The notes under the pieces are model-generated. The model was not told the DNA's origin. It ran no database searches and saw nothing but the letters and a program-made list of their open reading frames with translations. Both the position numbers and the translations under genes were made by a program. This document shows positions 24,775-33,999 of a stretch of 64,000 bases of DNA, piece by piece; position 1 is the stretch's first letter, and every line of letters begins with the position of its first letter. The stretch is from Clostridium lacusfryxellense (lineage in GTDB: Bacteria > Bacillota > Clostridia > Clostridiales > Clostridiaceae): contig NZ_JAHLEB010000001.1 in assembly GCF_018861735.1 (NCBI RefSeq), positions 1 to 64,000 on the forward strand, given 5' to 3'.

Positions 24775-26033
24775 ACATTTGTAGCAATTAATATGACATC
24801 ATCTATAGTATATCCATGCATACTTTTAAATCTCAAATAATTATTTTTAATCTTCTTATAAAGGTTTCTTGTATATGACATTCTAAAAGGATAGTATTTC
24901 TCTATATTTTTAATATATTCTTTACTATATAAGTTATAGTTTTGTGAAATTGCTTCAAAAATAAGGAAAACTAGATTCTTTTTTAGGAACCCCTTCATTT
25001 TATAGGATTCATCTGAGGTGAAACCCTCATCTAAATCTATTATCTTAAAAGAAAAATCTAATAGAGCATTGGTAATATTATCTAAAGTCCATTTTCCACA
25101 GGTTTCAGAAAACATAGTCATGTGACCATTATTTAGATCATCTTTTGTATCTTGTAAATCATCACAAAATTGAAGTAGTGTTCCATAAGCGAATACAAAA
25201 TCCGCTTGTGCTACAGATAGTTTACCATTTACTAAATAAGCATCTGCAAGTACAGATGTACCACCTTTTTCAGTGCTTATTCCTAAAATATCCAGCTCGT
25301 AAGGTGAGGTTATGACTTTATGTTGAGTAAGACTATTGCATTGAGCAGAGTGTATGCATAAAAGACTTTCGTATAATTTTGTGTATGACGCTCTAGGATA
25401 TTGATCCTCAATCATCTCAATTAAATTAAATAAGGTTTCTTCATGTGTGTTACTACATTTGATTTTTTTACCTTCCAATCTTAATTTAAATCTTTCATTA
25501 ATATATTTTTTATCTTGAAAGGATATTTCAGTGTTATCTAAATAATTATCAGTATATGGATAAAGCATACTATAAGCAAAAACAGAAGGTGTGTATTCGA
25601 CCTTTGTGTTAAAAAGAACTTGGAGTATGTTCATAATCCAAACATTTCTTAAGGCCTGTACCATCTTATCTAAGCTTATAGTATTATCAAATTCTTTAAC
25701 ATTACAAATAAACTTATGTGTTATTAGTGGAAGTGATTTTGAAAAATCACCGTTAATTTCATCTTCAGTAAAACCTGAATCATGGCCAAAAGTTTTTATC
25801 ATATCCCACAGAGTAACTCTCCAAGCTACTTGTTGATTTTCATCCTTAGGGCATTGTTTTAAGTGAGTAAATAGGTCATTCAAGAACTTATTCATATGTT
25901 TTTCTTTTAGAAATTTTTCTTTGAGGCTAAATGTTCCGCTTAAGGCAGGAAAACATTTGTTAGTAGACCACCATAATTTCATATATTTATACTTAAGTTT
26001 TTCTACCATATTATATACAACTAAGCTATTCAT
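24768..26033 (-). CDS. Class I isoprenoid (terpenoid) synthase-like enzyme
   Basis: The 421-residue all-helical protein has two Asp-rich motifs expected of class I isoprenoid synthases: DNYLD (162-166, in MLYPYTDNYLDN) and DDLQD (291-295, in QFCDDLQDTKDD). This matches proteins annotated as class 1 isoprenoid biosynthesis enzymes, distantly like the large terpene synthases of Bacillus. The metal-binding residues bind the diphosphate of prenyl substrates. The start is ATG 26033 with GGGGGTA before it; the upstream TTG at 26045 overlaps that site. It is followed upstream on the same strand by a CBO0543-family membrane protein gene. The product is unknown. Confidence 0.7.
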   Translation of the reverse strand: MNSLVVYNMVEKLKYKYMKLWWSTNKCFPALSGTFSLKEKFLKEKHMNKFLNDLFTHLKQCPKDENQQVAWRVTLWDMIKTFGHDSGFTEDEINGDFSKSLPLITHKFICNVKEFDNTISLDKMVQALRNVWIMNILQVLFNTKVEYTPSVFAYSMLYPYTDNYLDNTEISFQDKKYINERFKLRLEGKKIKCSNTHEETLFNLIEMIEDQYPRASYTKLYESLLCIHSAQCNSLTQHKVITSPYELDILGISTEKGGTSVLADAYLVNGKLSVAQADFVFAYGTLLQFCDDLQDTKDDLNNGHMTMFSETCGKWTLDNITNALLDFSFKIIDLDEGFTSDESYKMKGFLKKNLVFLIFEAISQNYNLYSKEYIKNIEKYYPFRMSYTRNLYKKIKNNYLRFKSMHGYTIDDVILIATNVD

Positions 26034-26098
26034 AATTACCCCCAATATCTACTTTTAAAACAAGGCACATTTTTATATACTAATACTAAGCATATAAT

Positions 26099-26605
26099 TT
26101 ATCTAATAACTTTATACGGTATTTTTAAAATAAAAAATAAAATATGTGGAATAACCATTGCAATAACCCAAGCATATAATGGTTTTTTATAATGAAGTAT
26201 TAATATAGGGAACATTATATAATTAAATATAAGGGTGTACCATATATTCCAACCATTAAAATATGAGAAATATCCTAATTTAACAGCTATAAATTCAAAA
26301 ATTGTATATACAGAAACATAAATAGAAACATGGAGAAATATTTTTGTAATTTTCTTGGGTAAATGAGGAATAAACATCATTATTGTAGATGGATATACGG
26401 TAACTAAAAAAAATAAATCTGTAAAGGTATGATTTATAATTACTGATTCATATAACCACAATGGATTATTATAAGTTAAAAAGGCACAAGTTAGACTACC
26501 TAAAATAAAAAATAGCGTTGTTGAATAATATTTTTCCCAATTTCTCCAATCACCTAATTTGTAACATATACAAACAGAAAATAACGAAAGAAAGATAAGG
26601 TACAT
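26099..26605 (-). CDS. CBO0543 family membrane protein
   Basis: The 168-residue protein has five or six membrane segments and the clear CBO0543 signature: LGDWRNWEKYYSTTLFFILG near the N-terminus, an INHTFTDLFF stretch, and NGWNIWYTLIFN followed by a short ILHYKKPLYAW. The function of the family is unknown; it is found mostly in clostridia and bacilli. The start is preceded by AAAGGGAG. It lies 65 bp ahead of the isoprenoid synthase-like gene and is probably co-transcribed with it. Confidence 0.85.
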   Translation of the reverse strand: MYLIFLSLFSVCICYKLGDWRNWEKYYSTTLFFILGSLTCAFLTYNNPLWLYESVIINHTFTDLFFLVTVYPSTIMMFIPHLPKKITKIFLHVSIYVSVYTIFEFIAVKLGYFSYFNGWNIWYTLIFNYIMFPILILHYKKPLYAWVIAMVIPHILFFILKIPYKVIR

Positions 26606-26752
26606 TTAAACACTCCCTTTAAATAGAAGATTAATAGACATAATAATATATTATCTCCGATTATTACGTATTTGATTCTGAAATTATCAAAGCTTTCAAA
26701 GTAAAGGGAGAATTTTTATTTAACATATAAATAATTTAATTCATTTATAAGT

Positions 26753-28066
26753 TTATTGGAATTGTACACAGGAAGTGAACTTTTGAATAATAGGTAGGCC
26801 ACTTGCAGTTAGCAGCTCTATGGTGGATATTGCAACTAGCAATGCATTTCGTGTCTCATAAGAAGAGTCTTTTTTAACACTGTACCCTGAAAAGCTATGA
26901 ATCATATAATAAGTATCATTATATTTTCCTAGGTACATCATTACATGTCCTTGTTGAAATATTGCGGCACCTGGTTTTAGCTTATCCATTTTAGAGTATC
27001 TATCTTTTAATGTGTCGTCTTTATTAAATATAAAAGAATTATCTGTGTTAAAAAAACTGTTTTCCTGTTGATCTGCATTACGTGGAAGTGAAAATCCAAA
27101 ACATTTATAAACTGCTAGTATAAAGCTGGAACAATCTTTGCCAGAAAATTTATCACCCCAATCGTAGGGTGTATCAATAAATTTAAGTGCTTGATCTATT
27201 ATGTTATATCTTGTATACGGTAAATTTCCGTAGGTAATATCGTCGCTATTACTTATTATGCCTTCTTTAAAAATAAGTGAACCATCGCTGCCACGTGTTG
27301 GAAACTTTACAATATAATTTTCCGGTGAACTGGAGTGATTATTATTTAGGATACATAACCTTGTACCCATTCCGCATTTTATTGTTATAGGAGAAGAGTT
27401 TTTATCATTAATTGATAAATTGGTTTCCTTGGATATAACTCTTAGAAAATCTTTCCCTTGTGTATAATCAAAAATTTGTTTTTTATCTTCTGATATTGCT
27501 ATGTCCTCGGTTTTAATCCAACCAAAATAATTATAAAATTTCACAAAATACCACTTTTTATCAAAACTTTCATGGTAAATTAATAAGGCTTCAAAGGCAA
27601 AGCAACCTGTTTCTTGAAACCTATCAAAGTTATTTATTATGCTATGTTCTATAGAAGAAAAAATAGGGGTTTCTATTGGGAAACTTCGAACTGAAGTTTT
27701 TCTTATACTCATACCGTACCTAATTTGAGTGCATTTTTTGATGACATCTAAATTAGTATTATGAAAAATCTCTTTAAAATAATCATCGGTGAGTAAATCT
27801 CCATTTGAATTATACATATCCTTCTTTGGTAGTTCATATGATTGTATGTATTTTGTTAAAGTAGTAAAAGATATTATATCATCTTCATTAGCTAAATTGT
27901 ATAAAGAGGTAATCATAGGTTTAAGATTAAGATTGAATTTATGGATAGCATCGTCAGAAAGTATTACTTGTTTTGCATCAGTAATATCATTCATCCAAAA
28001 AGAAGTCAAGTTCATAAAATCAGGTAATTTATAATCGCTTTTATACATATTTAAATCCTTATACAC
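26753..28066 (-). CDS. Cytoplasmic SH3/NlpC-P60 muropeptide endopeptidase
   Basis: The 437-residue protein has no signal peptide, an N-terminal helical part, SH3-like segments (about 115-275, for example GMSIRKTSVRSFP and FGWIKTEDIA), and an NlpC/P60 domain (about 285-405) with Cys312 (GKDCSSFILAVYKCFGF), His374 (QQGHVMMYLG) and His390. This layout fits YkfC-type gamma-D-glutamyl dipeptidyl endopeptidases that cut recycled murein peptides in the cytoplasm. The start is GTG 28066 with GAGGGGTG upstream. It is divergent from a dipeptide epimerase gene, which handles the product of this reaction. Confidence 0.88.
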   Translation of the reverse strand: MYKDLNMYKSDYKLPDFMNLTSFWMNDITDAKQVILSDDAIHKFNLNLKPMITSLYNLANEDDIISFTTLTKYIQSYELPKKDMYNSNGDLLTDDYFKEIFHNTNLDVIKKCTQIRYGMSIRKTSVRSFPIETPIFSSIEHSIINNFDRFQETGCFAFEALLIYHESFDKKWYFVKFYNYFGWIKTEDIAISEDKKQIFDYTQGKDFLRVISKETNLSINDKNSSPITIKCGMGTRLCILNNNHSSSPENYIVKFPTRGSDGSLIFKEGIISNSDDITYGNLPYTRYNIIDQALKFIDTPYDWGDKFSGKDCSSFILAVYKCFGFSLPRNADQQENSFFNTDNSFIFNKDDTLKDRYSKMDKLKPGAAIFQQGHVMMYLGKYNDTYYMIHSFSGYSVKKDSSYETRNALLVAISTIELLTASGLPIIQKFTSCVQFQ

Positions 28067-28195
28067 ATTTACACCCCTCTAGTTAAATCCTTATATATAT
28101 TATAATGCAAATTAAGAGTATAATCCATAATTAAGATGAATAGTTAAATTATACATATAAAATATAAATTACTTAATTTTAGGGGGACGTGCAAT

Positions 28196-29281
28196 TTGAA
28201 AATTATAGATGTAGTGATCGAGTATATTTCAGTGCCATTAAAGAGACCTTTTAAGACTGCATTAAGAACAGTTAATAGTGTAGAAGATGTAATTGTAAAG
28301 GTAATAACTGATTGTGGTAATATTGGCTATGGTGAGGCCCCTCCAACGGCTGTTATTACTGGTGATACAACGGGATCAATAGTTAGTGCAATAAATTATG
28401 TTATTAAAAAAACTATAATAGGTTTGAGAATAGAAAATTTTGAAGAGCTTATTATAAAATTAAATAAATGTATGGTTAATAATACAAGTGCAAAAGCAGC
28501 TGTTGATATTGCTCTTTATGATCTTTATGGCCAATTGTATAAAACACCCTTGTATAAATTACTGGGTGGTTATAGGAAAGAGATAAGTACAGACATAACT
28601 ATAAGTGTTAATGATCCAATAGAGATGGCGGAAGATAGCGTTGACGCTGTAAGCCTTGGATATAAAACACTTAAAATTAAAGTTGGGAAAGAAGTGGCTC
28701 TAGATATAAAAAGATTACAGAAGGTTAGAGAGGTTATTGGACCAGATATAAAACTAAGAATAGATGCCAATCAAGGATGGGCACCAAAAGAAGCAGTTAA
28801 GATATTGAGGAGAATGGAGGATCTAGGTCTGGATATTGAATTGGTAGAGCAACCTGTAGAAGCACATGATTTTGAAGGGCTTAAATTCGTTTCAGATAAT
28901 GTATATATACCGGTTATGGCTGATGAGAGCGTCTTTTCCCCAAGGGATGCGTTAAGAATAATGCAGATGAGAGCAGCAGACCTTATAAATATAAAATTAA
29001 TGAAAACAGGAGGTATTTATAATGCGCTTAAGATTTGTACTATTGCAGAAATATACGGAGTTGAGTGTATGATAGGTTGTATGCTGGAGGCGAAAGTTAG
29101 TGTAACGGCAGCAGCTCACTTAGCTGCTGCAAAAAGTGTTATAACTAAAATAGATTTGGATGGACCTGTTCTATGCAAAGGGGATCCAATTATTGGAGGT
29201 GTTATATTTAAAGAAAGCATCATTACTATTGGAGATGGTCCAGGACTTGGAATAACAGGAATTGTCTTTAATGACAGCTAA
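28196..29281 (+). CDS. ykfB: L-Ala-D/L-Glu (dipeptide) epimerase, enolase superfamily
   Basis: The 361-residue enzyme belongs to the muconate-lactonizing subgroup of the enolase superfamily and most likely epimerises L-Ala-D-Glu to L-Ala-L-Glu in murein recycling. Catalytic residues are visible: the KIKVG lysine (second Lys of LKIKVGKE), metal ligands in RIDANQGW, VEQP and MADESVFS, and the second lysine in INIKLMKTGG. The N-terminal part has PLKRPFKTALRT and GYGEAPP. The start is TTG behind AGGGGGACG. It is divergent from the endopeptidase gene at 26753 with a 130-bp shared promoter region, so joint control is likely. Confidence 0.88.
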   Translation: MKIIDVVIEYISVPLKRPFKTALRTVNSVEDVIVKVITDCGNIGYGEAPPTAVITGDTTGSIVSAINYVIKKTIIGLRIENFEELIIKLNKCMVNNTSAKAAVDIALYDLYGQLYKTPLYKLLGGYRKEISTDITISVNDPIEMAEDSVDAVSLGYKTLKIKVGKEVALDIKRLQKVREVIGPDIKLRIDANQGWAPKEAVKILRRMEDLGLDIELVEQPVEAHDFEGLKFVSDNVYIPVMADESVFSPRDALRIMQMRAADLINIKLMKTGGIYNALKICTIAEIYGVECMIGCMLEAKVSVTAAAHLAAAKSVITKIDLDGPVLCKGDPIIGGVIFKESIITIGDGPGLGITGIVFNDS

Positions 29282-29370
29282 ATATACTAAGCGTCTGGTT
29301 AATGCAACTGCTATGGATAGTAGTTTTATTTGGAATTTGATATAATATATTAAAAGGGAGGAATCAAATT

Positions 29371-29736
29371 ATGAAGTTTTGTTGGAGTACATTAATTGTT
29401 AAAAATCTAGATGAATCTTTAAAGTTTTATACAGATATAGTTGGTCTTAGTGTGGGTAGAAGATTTAATGCAGGTCCTGGGACAGAAATTGCTTTTTTAG
29501 GTGATGGGGAAACAAAGATTGAACTTATATGTAATGGAGATTCGAAGGAAGTCAGCTATGGGCAAGACATTTCCCTTGGATTTGAAGTGAAATCAGTAGA
29601 TGAAATGATAACTTTTGTAAAAGAAAAAGGTTTAGATATTTATAGTGGACCATTTCAGCCTAATCCACATACAAAGTTTTTTTACGTATTAGATCCAAAT
29701 GGATTAAAAATTCAATTTGTTGAGAATATTCAATAA
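29371..29736 (+). CDS. VOC-superfamily (glyoxalase-like) protein
   Basis: The 121-residue protein is a compact VOC domain: WSTLIVKNLDESLKFYTDIVGL, GRRFNAGPGTEIAFLGDG, IELICNG, SLGFEVKSVDEM and FFYVLDPNGLKIQFVEN. It lacks the first His ligand seen in glyoxalase I, so it may be a bleomycin-resistance or dioxygenase-like binding protein rather than an enzyme. AAGGGAGG precedes the ATG. It lies 90 bp after the epimerase gene and may be in the same transcript. Confidence 0.85.
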   Translation: MKFCWSTLIVKNLDESLKFYTDIVGLSVGRRFNAGPGTEIAFLGDGETKIELICNGDSKEVSYGQDISLGFEVKSVDEMITFVKEKGLDIYSGPFQPNPHTKFFYVLDPNGLKIQFVENIQ

Positions 29737-29779
29737 CATTAAAAATCATAATAAGAATAGAAATATAATAGTTGAAAAT

Positions 29780-29830
29780 AAAAAAAGCTCCAAAGCGTAG
29801 AATAGTAAAACTACGATTTGGAGCTTTTTT
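29780..29830. terminator. Bidirectional terminator
   Basis: A long stem built on AAAAAAGCTCCAAA and TTTGGAGCTTTTTT with an inner CGTAG/CTACG helix. Confidence 0.85.
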
Positions 29831-30105
29831 CATAATGATAACATCCTCTGATCTATCATGTTAAGTAATTTAATACTGTCACTTTCACTAGTTATACATA
29901 CTGTTTCATGGTTGGATTGTATATCTTGATAATTAGCACAGGCCTTGTCACATCCACATAAAAGAACTACTATATTATAATTAACACCTTGTTTAGCTGT
30001 TTCAACGATATCACCTTTTCCAATATGTAGCTTTATTCTTGAAACTACATCGGTTCTATCATAGGTTGGATTACACCCACCACAATATTTAATTCCAATT
30101 TTCAT
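29830..30105 (-). CDS. Small Cys-rich CGGC protein, unknown function
   Basis: The 91-residue protein opens with MKIGIKYCGGCNPTYDR, has a second pair of cysteines in LLCGCDKACANY, and one more near 70. The paired cysteines suggest metal binding or a redox disulfide; the fold may be thioredoxin-like but I cannot confirm it. Similar small clostridial proteins exist without known role. ATG 30105 follows AGGGATGAT; the ATG at 30123 is worse placed. Confidence 0.65.
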   Translation of the reverse strand: MKIGIKYCGGCNPTYDRTDVVSRIKLHIGKGDIVETAKQGVNYNIVVLLCGCDKACANYQDIQSNHETVCITSESDSIKLLNMIDQRMLSL

Positions 30106-30240
30106 TATCATCCCTACTCTCATTAAAATTTTTTTAACTTAAATCTAACATTGAGAGATTACATTGATTCTTATTAACAATATTATAACTTACTAACAAT
30201 TATTAGTCAATAAAGACTATCAAACGATCGAAAGATAATA

Positions 30241-30290
30241 GAGGATCGTGCATTAGAGAGATGGAACTCCTCGGTAATACACAATCCTAA
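30241..30290. other. Imperfect inverted repeat in a spacer
   Basis: AGGAT..GTG..ATTAGAGAG pairs imperfectly with CTC..AAT..CAC..ATCCT. No T-run follows on either side. It may be the foot of the L,D-transpeptidase transcript or an old element. Nothing else is seen between 30106 and 30318. Confidence 0.3.
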
Positions 30291-30318
30291 ATTTATAAAT
30301 CAAAAATTTTATATGAAA

Positions 30319-31707
30319 TTACTCAAAGTAACAAACAACTGGAGTATCAGCATTTATATTATCATAGATTTTTTGTGCAAGTGCAGGTGGTGAATTTATA
30401 CAACCATGAGAACCGCCTGTTAAATATATCTGCCCACCGAACTTATTTCTCCAAGTTGCATCATGTATTCCAATACCACCATTAAAAGGCATAAAAACAC
30501 TTACAGGAGTACTGTAGTTTTCTCCCTTTAATGTTGCATTTTTTGCTTTATATTTTAGCTTATAAATACCTGTTGGTGTTGCACGATCTTTGGTTGGTTT
30601 ACCAGTAACTACATCTCCGCTTGCTATAAGGTTACCATTTTTATAAAACCACATATGCTGTTTTGTCATATTAATTTCGACATAAGTATTTCCTATATCA
30701 TTAAGATCATGATTTAAACCTTTTTCTGTATAGCGGGGTTCCTTAGCTATTGTTTGTCCGCTTTTTATAGATACGATTAAATCAGCGACTTCTCCTGCAC
30801 GTTGAACTTTCCATCCATAATCTCCGCCACCCACTTTTAAGGTTTTTCCGACTGAGGTAGCAAATTCTCTTTCTGTGCCATATGTCTCGTAATGATTATC
30901 TAATTCAGTTAGGTAGGTTTTCATTGTAACTTCATCAAATATAATTGTATTGTTTTTGTCAACTGTCAGCCATTTATTTAGTACAGACTTATCTATAACT
31001 TGGTTGCCGCTAGCATAAGTATAAGTAATATTTGATGTTATATATTTATTAAGTAAAATTTTAGTAGCTAGAATTTCTTTTGAAGTTGAAGTGTATTTTG
31101 GATTTACATAATTATTTTTTAGTTCCAAATCCATTTTTGTTTCTCCGGTAAGAATAGCACTTATTATGTTTGTATATAATTGCTTGCTAGTAATTTTATT
31201 TCCCATAACTTCTTTTACAACCACATAGCCATCATCAGTATATTTAAAGTTAGCATTTTGAGGTTCAATTGTTTTCTTGCTATCTATTGCTGAAAGTTTA
31301 TCAAAACGTGATTTTAATAATTTTTCATCATATGTCACTAATCCAGATATTTCGGAATTTTTTGGATTAAATATTTCATAGAACCACCCAAAAGAATTCT
31401 TATTGTCTTCGAGCATTTGAACTTTGCCATTTGAATTATACTTAAGTCCAATGTCTGCAGCCTTAAGTTGTTCTTTAACACCGCCACGTTCATTAAGTTC
31501 AAGTGTATAACTTGCATATTTTGTTAATAATTCTTTATCTACCTTATCTACGGTTTTACCAGATGCATTAACACCATTAATTACTGAACCAAAATAAAAA
31601 TGATTGCTGAAATAAATTGAAAAACTTAAATATAAAGCGAACAGAATAGAAAAAGAAATAATAATTGCTTTCACAGATTTCTTGCGTTTTGTTGTTTGTA
31701 TTTCCAT
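30319..31707 (-). CDS. Membrane-anchored L,D-transpeptidase (YkuD), paralog
   Basis: The 462-residue protein matches the one at 23275-24711 over its whole length: one membrane segment (about 15-33), NHFYFGS(V/S)IN, ERGG, GLKYN, repeated PG-binding halves, and a YkuD domain with HMWFYKNG, ATPTGIYKL, GIGIHDATWR and GGSHGCINSP (Cys436). It cross-links peptidoglycan outside the membrane. Here it is alone, with no two-component system next to it. The ribosome binding site (AAAAGAGGTG) is good. The pair probably arose by gene duplication and may be separately regulated. Confidence 0.9.
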   Translation of the reverse strand: MEIQTTKRKKSVKAIIISFSILFALYLSFSIYFSNHFYFGSVINGVNASGKTVDKVDKELLTKYASYTLELNERGGVKEQLKAADIGLKYNSNGKVQMLEDNKNSFGWFYEIFNPKNSEISGLVTYDEKLLKSRFDKLSAIDSKKTIEPQNANFKYTDDGYVVVKEVMGNKITSKQLYTNIISAILTGETKMDLELKNNYVNPKYTSTSKEILATKILLNKYITSNITYTYASGNQVIDKSVLNKWLTVDKNNTIIFDEVTMKTYLTELDNHYETYGTEREFATSVGKTLKVGGGDYGWKVQRAGEVADLIVSIKSGQTIAKEPRYTEKGLNHDLNDIGNTYVEINMTKQHMWFYKNGNLIASGDVVTGKPTKDRATPTGIYKLKYKAKNATLKGENYSTPVSVFMPFNGGIGIHDATWRNKFGGQIYLTGGSHGCINSPPALAQKIYDNINADTPVVCYFE

Positions 31708-32102
31708 GAGACACCTCTTTTAATATAAATTTAATTTAAATATGGTAATATTTAATTATATTATAATTCTTTGAACCTTGGATGTATATAACTATTACAT
31801 GAACGGTAAAAAAACGTACATAAACAGCAGTTTTAATACATTTTTTTACTGTTTATTTATATTGAAAACACAGTTAAGCATTAAATAGGTTTACATACAT
31901 TTAAAACGTATGCAAACCTAATATATGAATATCTACTATTCTAAAAATTTCTGAAATTTTAAATGAAATGTGAATATAAGATATGCAATATGCATTATAC
32001 AAAATAAAATACTTATTGATAATTATATACTCTTTATGATCGGATATTATACCAATATGACATTATTATACCATAAATATCTTTACTAGATAGCTAAAAA
32101 CA
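31708..32102. other. 395-bp spacer with two orphan hairpins
   Basis: Two inverted repeats stand out: TAAACAG/CTGTTTA (31821-31855) and a 13-bp arm pair with one G-T (31886-31898 with 31908-31920). Neither follows a gene, and neither has a strong T-run. They may be operators or ends of an unseen small RNA. Promoters for the divergent neighbours must be here. Confidence 0.45.
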
Positions 32103-32522
32103 ATGCATACAGCACAATTAATTATTTATACTACATGGACATGCTCTAACAACCTAAAATATTACATATTACATCAGTTTATAGTTAAGTCGACCACAAA
32201 TGGTGAAATATTTCCGAGGAAATTAATTGTATTTGTAAAAAACAGTATAATTGAAATTGTTCTTAAAAATAACTTGATTAGTGCAAAGTTTATAAAAGAA
32301 CTAAATAAATCAACTCCTTACATGTTAGAGAGTATTGAGACCACGTTAGGTGATTATCAAAATGATGAGAAGTATAGAGAAATAACTTTGACCTTAAATG
32401 ATGGTTGTAATGTAACATTAACTTTTTTAAAAGATGGATATGTTTATTATGGATCTACAAATGTATATTTTAAAATAGATTCTAAAATTTCTAATGAAAT
32501 ATGGAATAAACTAAACAATTAA
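32103..32522 (+). CDS. Hypothetical protein, probably N-terminally truncated
   Basis: The open frame gives 139 residues. The last two thirds (from about residue 45) look like a real beta-rich domain ending EITLTLNDGCNVTLTFLKDG and a VYYGSTNVYFKI strand. The first 30 residues are odd and there is no ribosome binding site before the ATG. A UUCG-capped terminator directly follows the stop, so the 3' end is genuine. I think it is the C-terminal domain of a formerly longer exported protein, or a gene with a later start. Confidence 0.4.
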   Translation: MHTAQLIIYTTWTCSNNLKYYILHQFIVKSTTNGEIFPRKLIVFVKNSIIEIVLKNNLISAKFIKELNKSTPYMLESIETTLGDYQNDEKYREITLTLNDGCNVTLTFLKDGYVYYGSTNVYFKIDSKISNEIWNKLNN

Positions 32523-32550
32523 AAAGCATGGCTTCGGCCATGCTTTTTAA
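32521..32550 (+). terminator. UUCG-loop terminator
   Basis: A perfect 12-bp stem (32521-32532 with 32537-32548) closed by TTCG. Confidence 0.9.
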
Positions 32551-32574
32551 TTAAACATACTTGAGATTTTATAT

Positions 32575-33027
32575 TTATTTTGTTGTATTATCTAAATAAA
32601 TTGAATCTCCATTATTAATAATTCCGCCCTTAATTATCCTTGTAAATATACCTTCCTTAGGCATTATACATTCTCCTACTAATCTTTTAATTTCGCAACC
32701 GTTATGACACTCTTTCCCAATCTGAGTGACTTCTTGAATTGTTTCTCCAATTATCAATCTTGTTCCTATTTTAAGTTCATAAAGAACTAACCCCTGGGTA
32801 GTTAAATTTTCTGCGAATTTACCATAGGTTAATCCTTTAGCACCTTTAGCTATCATCTTATCTATGCTTTCTGTAGCCAGGAGGCTAACTTGCCTATGCC
32901 AATCTCCGGCATGAGCATCATTTTCAAGTCCATGCTGAGTAATGAAATTTCCACTTTTTATTGGATTTTTCACCACACCTTTTTTTTCGCTTATATTAAT
33001 AGATACAACCATACCTAGTTTTTTCAT
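32575..33027 (-). CDS. MOSC domain protein
   Basis: The 150-residue protein is a single MOSC (molybdenum cofactor sulfurase C-terminal) domain: GVVKNPI, HGLENDAHAGDWHRQVSLL, FAENLTTQGL, GTRLIIG, and the conserved Cys in GKECHNGCEI that could bind sulfur or cofactor. In clostridia such proteins sit in molybdopterin gene sets and probably handle or modify the cofactor. It is the last gene of the long formate dehydrogenase/Moco block and follows moaA by 2 bp. Confidence 0.9.
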   Translation of the reverse strand: MKKLGMVVSINISEKKGVVKNPIKSGNFITQHGLENDAHAGDWHRQVSLLATESIDKMIAKGAKGLTYGKFAENLTTQGLVLYELKIGTRLIIGETIQEVTQIGKECHNGCEIKRLVGECIMPKEGIFTRIIKGGIINNGDSIYLDNTTK

Positions 33028-33029
33028 AT

Positions 33030-33986
33030 TTATCCTCCAATAGCCATCATATTTCGTGATATAAAATCTCCATTTTCTAAACCATGTTCTTTGGGTTTAC
33101 TCATTATCAAATCGTATATGATTTTTTTTATATCTTCACCATTTCTGTACCTATTAATTAAATTTATTTCCTCATTAGAATGAAGGCATGATTTCACTTT
33201 TCCATCAGCTGTTAACCTAATTCTATTGCATTTATCACAGAACTTACATGAGATAGGGTTTATAAGACCTACTCTTCCTTTTCCACCGGGAAGTTTATAG
33301 TAAGTAGCTGGAGAAGAAATATCTGTACTCTCAATTTTTATTAAATCTTTATTCTTTTCAAGAACTATAGAGTTAGATTTATATTTTTCTAAAGACCATT
33401 TATAAGTTTGTCCAATAGGCATAAGCTCAATGAATCTAACATCTATATCTTCATATTTAGTTAAGCTAACAAAGCTGTTAATTTCATCTTCATTAAAGTC
33501 TTTTATCAAGACCACATTCAATTTAATTGGACTAATTCCAACCTTTTTAGCTGCTTCTATACCTTTTAAAACCTCTTTTAGGGATCCACCTCTTGTTATA
33601 TGATTATATTTTTTATCATCCAAAGTATCAAGGCTTATGTTAACTCTATTAAGTCCAACACTTTTCAAATCTTTAGCATATTTTTCAAGCAAAATTCCAT
33701 TTGTAGTCATGGCGAAATCTTTAACCTTGTCCATTTTACCTATACTTTCAATTATATTAATTATACCTTCTCTTATAAGTGGTTCACCACCGGTTATTCT
33801 TACTTTTTGAGTGCCAAGACTTACAAAAGCTTCAGTTATATCTTTTATTTCACTCAGACTTAAAATCTCTTTCTGTTCTTTTTTTTCACACCCATTTAAA
33901 GGCGTACAATATCTGCACTTTAAATTACATAAATCTGTAACAGATATTCTAAGATAGTTTATATCTCTTCCATATGAATCAAGCAT
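33030..33986 (-). CDS. moaA: GTP 3',8-cyclase MoaA
   Basis: This 318-residue radical SAM enzyme performs the first step of molybdopterin synthesis, converting GTP to 3',8-cyclo-GTP (with MoaC giving cyclic pyranopterin). The N-terminal cluster is CNLKCRYC (CX3CX2C), followed by RITGGEPLIR. The C-terminal cluster is CKFCDKCNRIRLTADGKVKSC (positions about 33196-33258). The protein ends with the family's GG tail (MMAIGG). ATG 33986 is chosen because AGGAGG lies ten bases before it and family members start there; the upstream ATG at 34016 is inside mobA. Confidence 0.94.
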   Translation of the reverse strand: MLDSYGRDINYLRISVTDLCNLKCRYCTPLNGCEKKEQKEILSLSEIKDITEAFVSLGTQKVRITGGEPLIREGIINIIESIGKMDKVKDFAMTTNGILLEKYAKDLKSVGLNRVNISLDTLDDKKYNHITRGGSLKEVLKGIEAAKKVGISPIKLNVVLIKDFNEDEINSFVSLTKYEDIDVRFIELMPIGQTYKWSLEKYKSNSIVLEKNKDLIKIESTDISSPATYYKLPGGKGRVGLINPISCKFCDKCNRIRLTADGKVKSCLHSNEEINLINRYRNGEDIKKIIYDLIMSKPKEHGLENGDFISRNMMAIGG

Positions 33987-33999
33987 ACTTTTAAACCTC

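Noticed and set aside
30241-30290. Terminator for the L,D-transpeptidase gene
   Set aside because: Stem is imperfect and no T-run follows on the minus strand; kept only as an imperfect inverted repeat.
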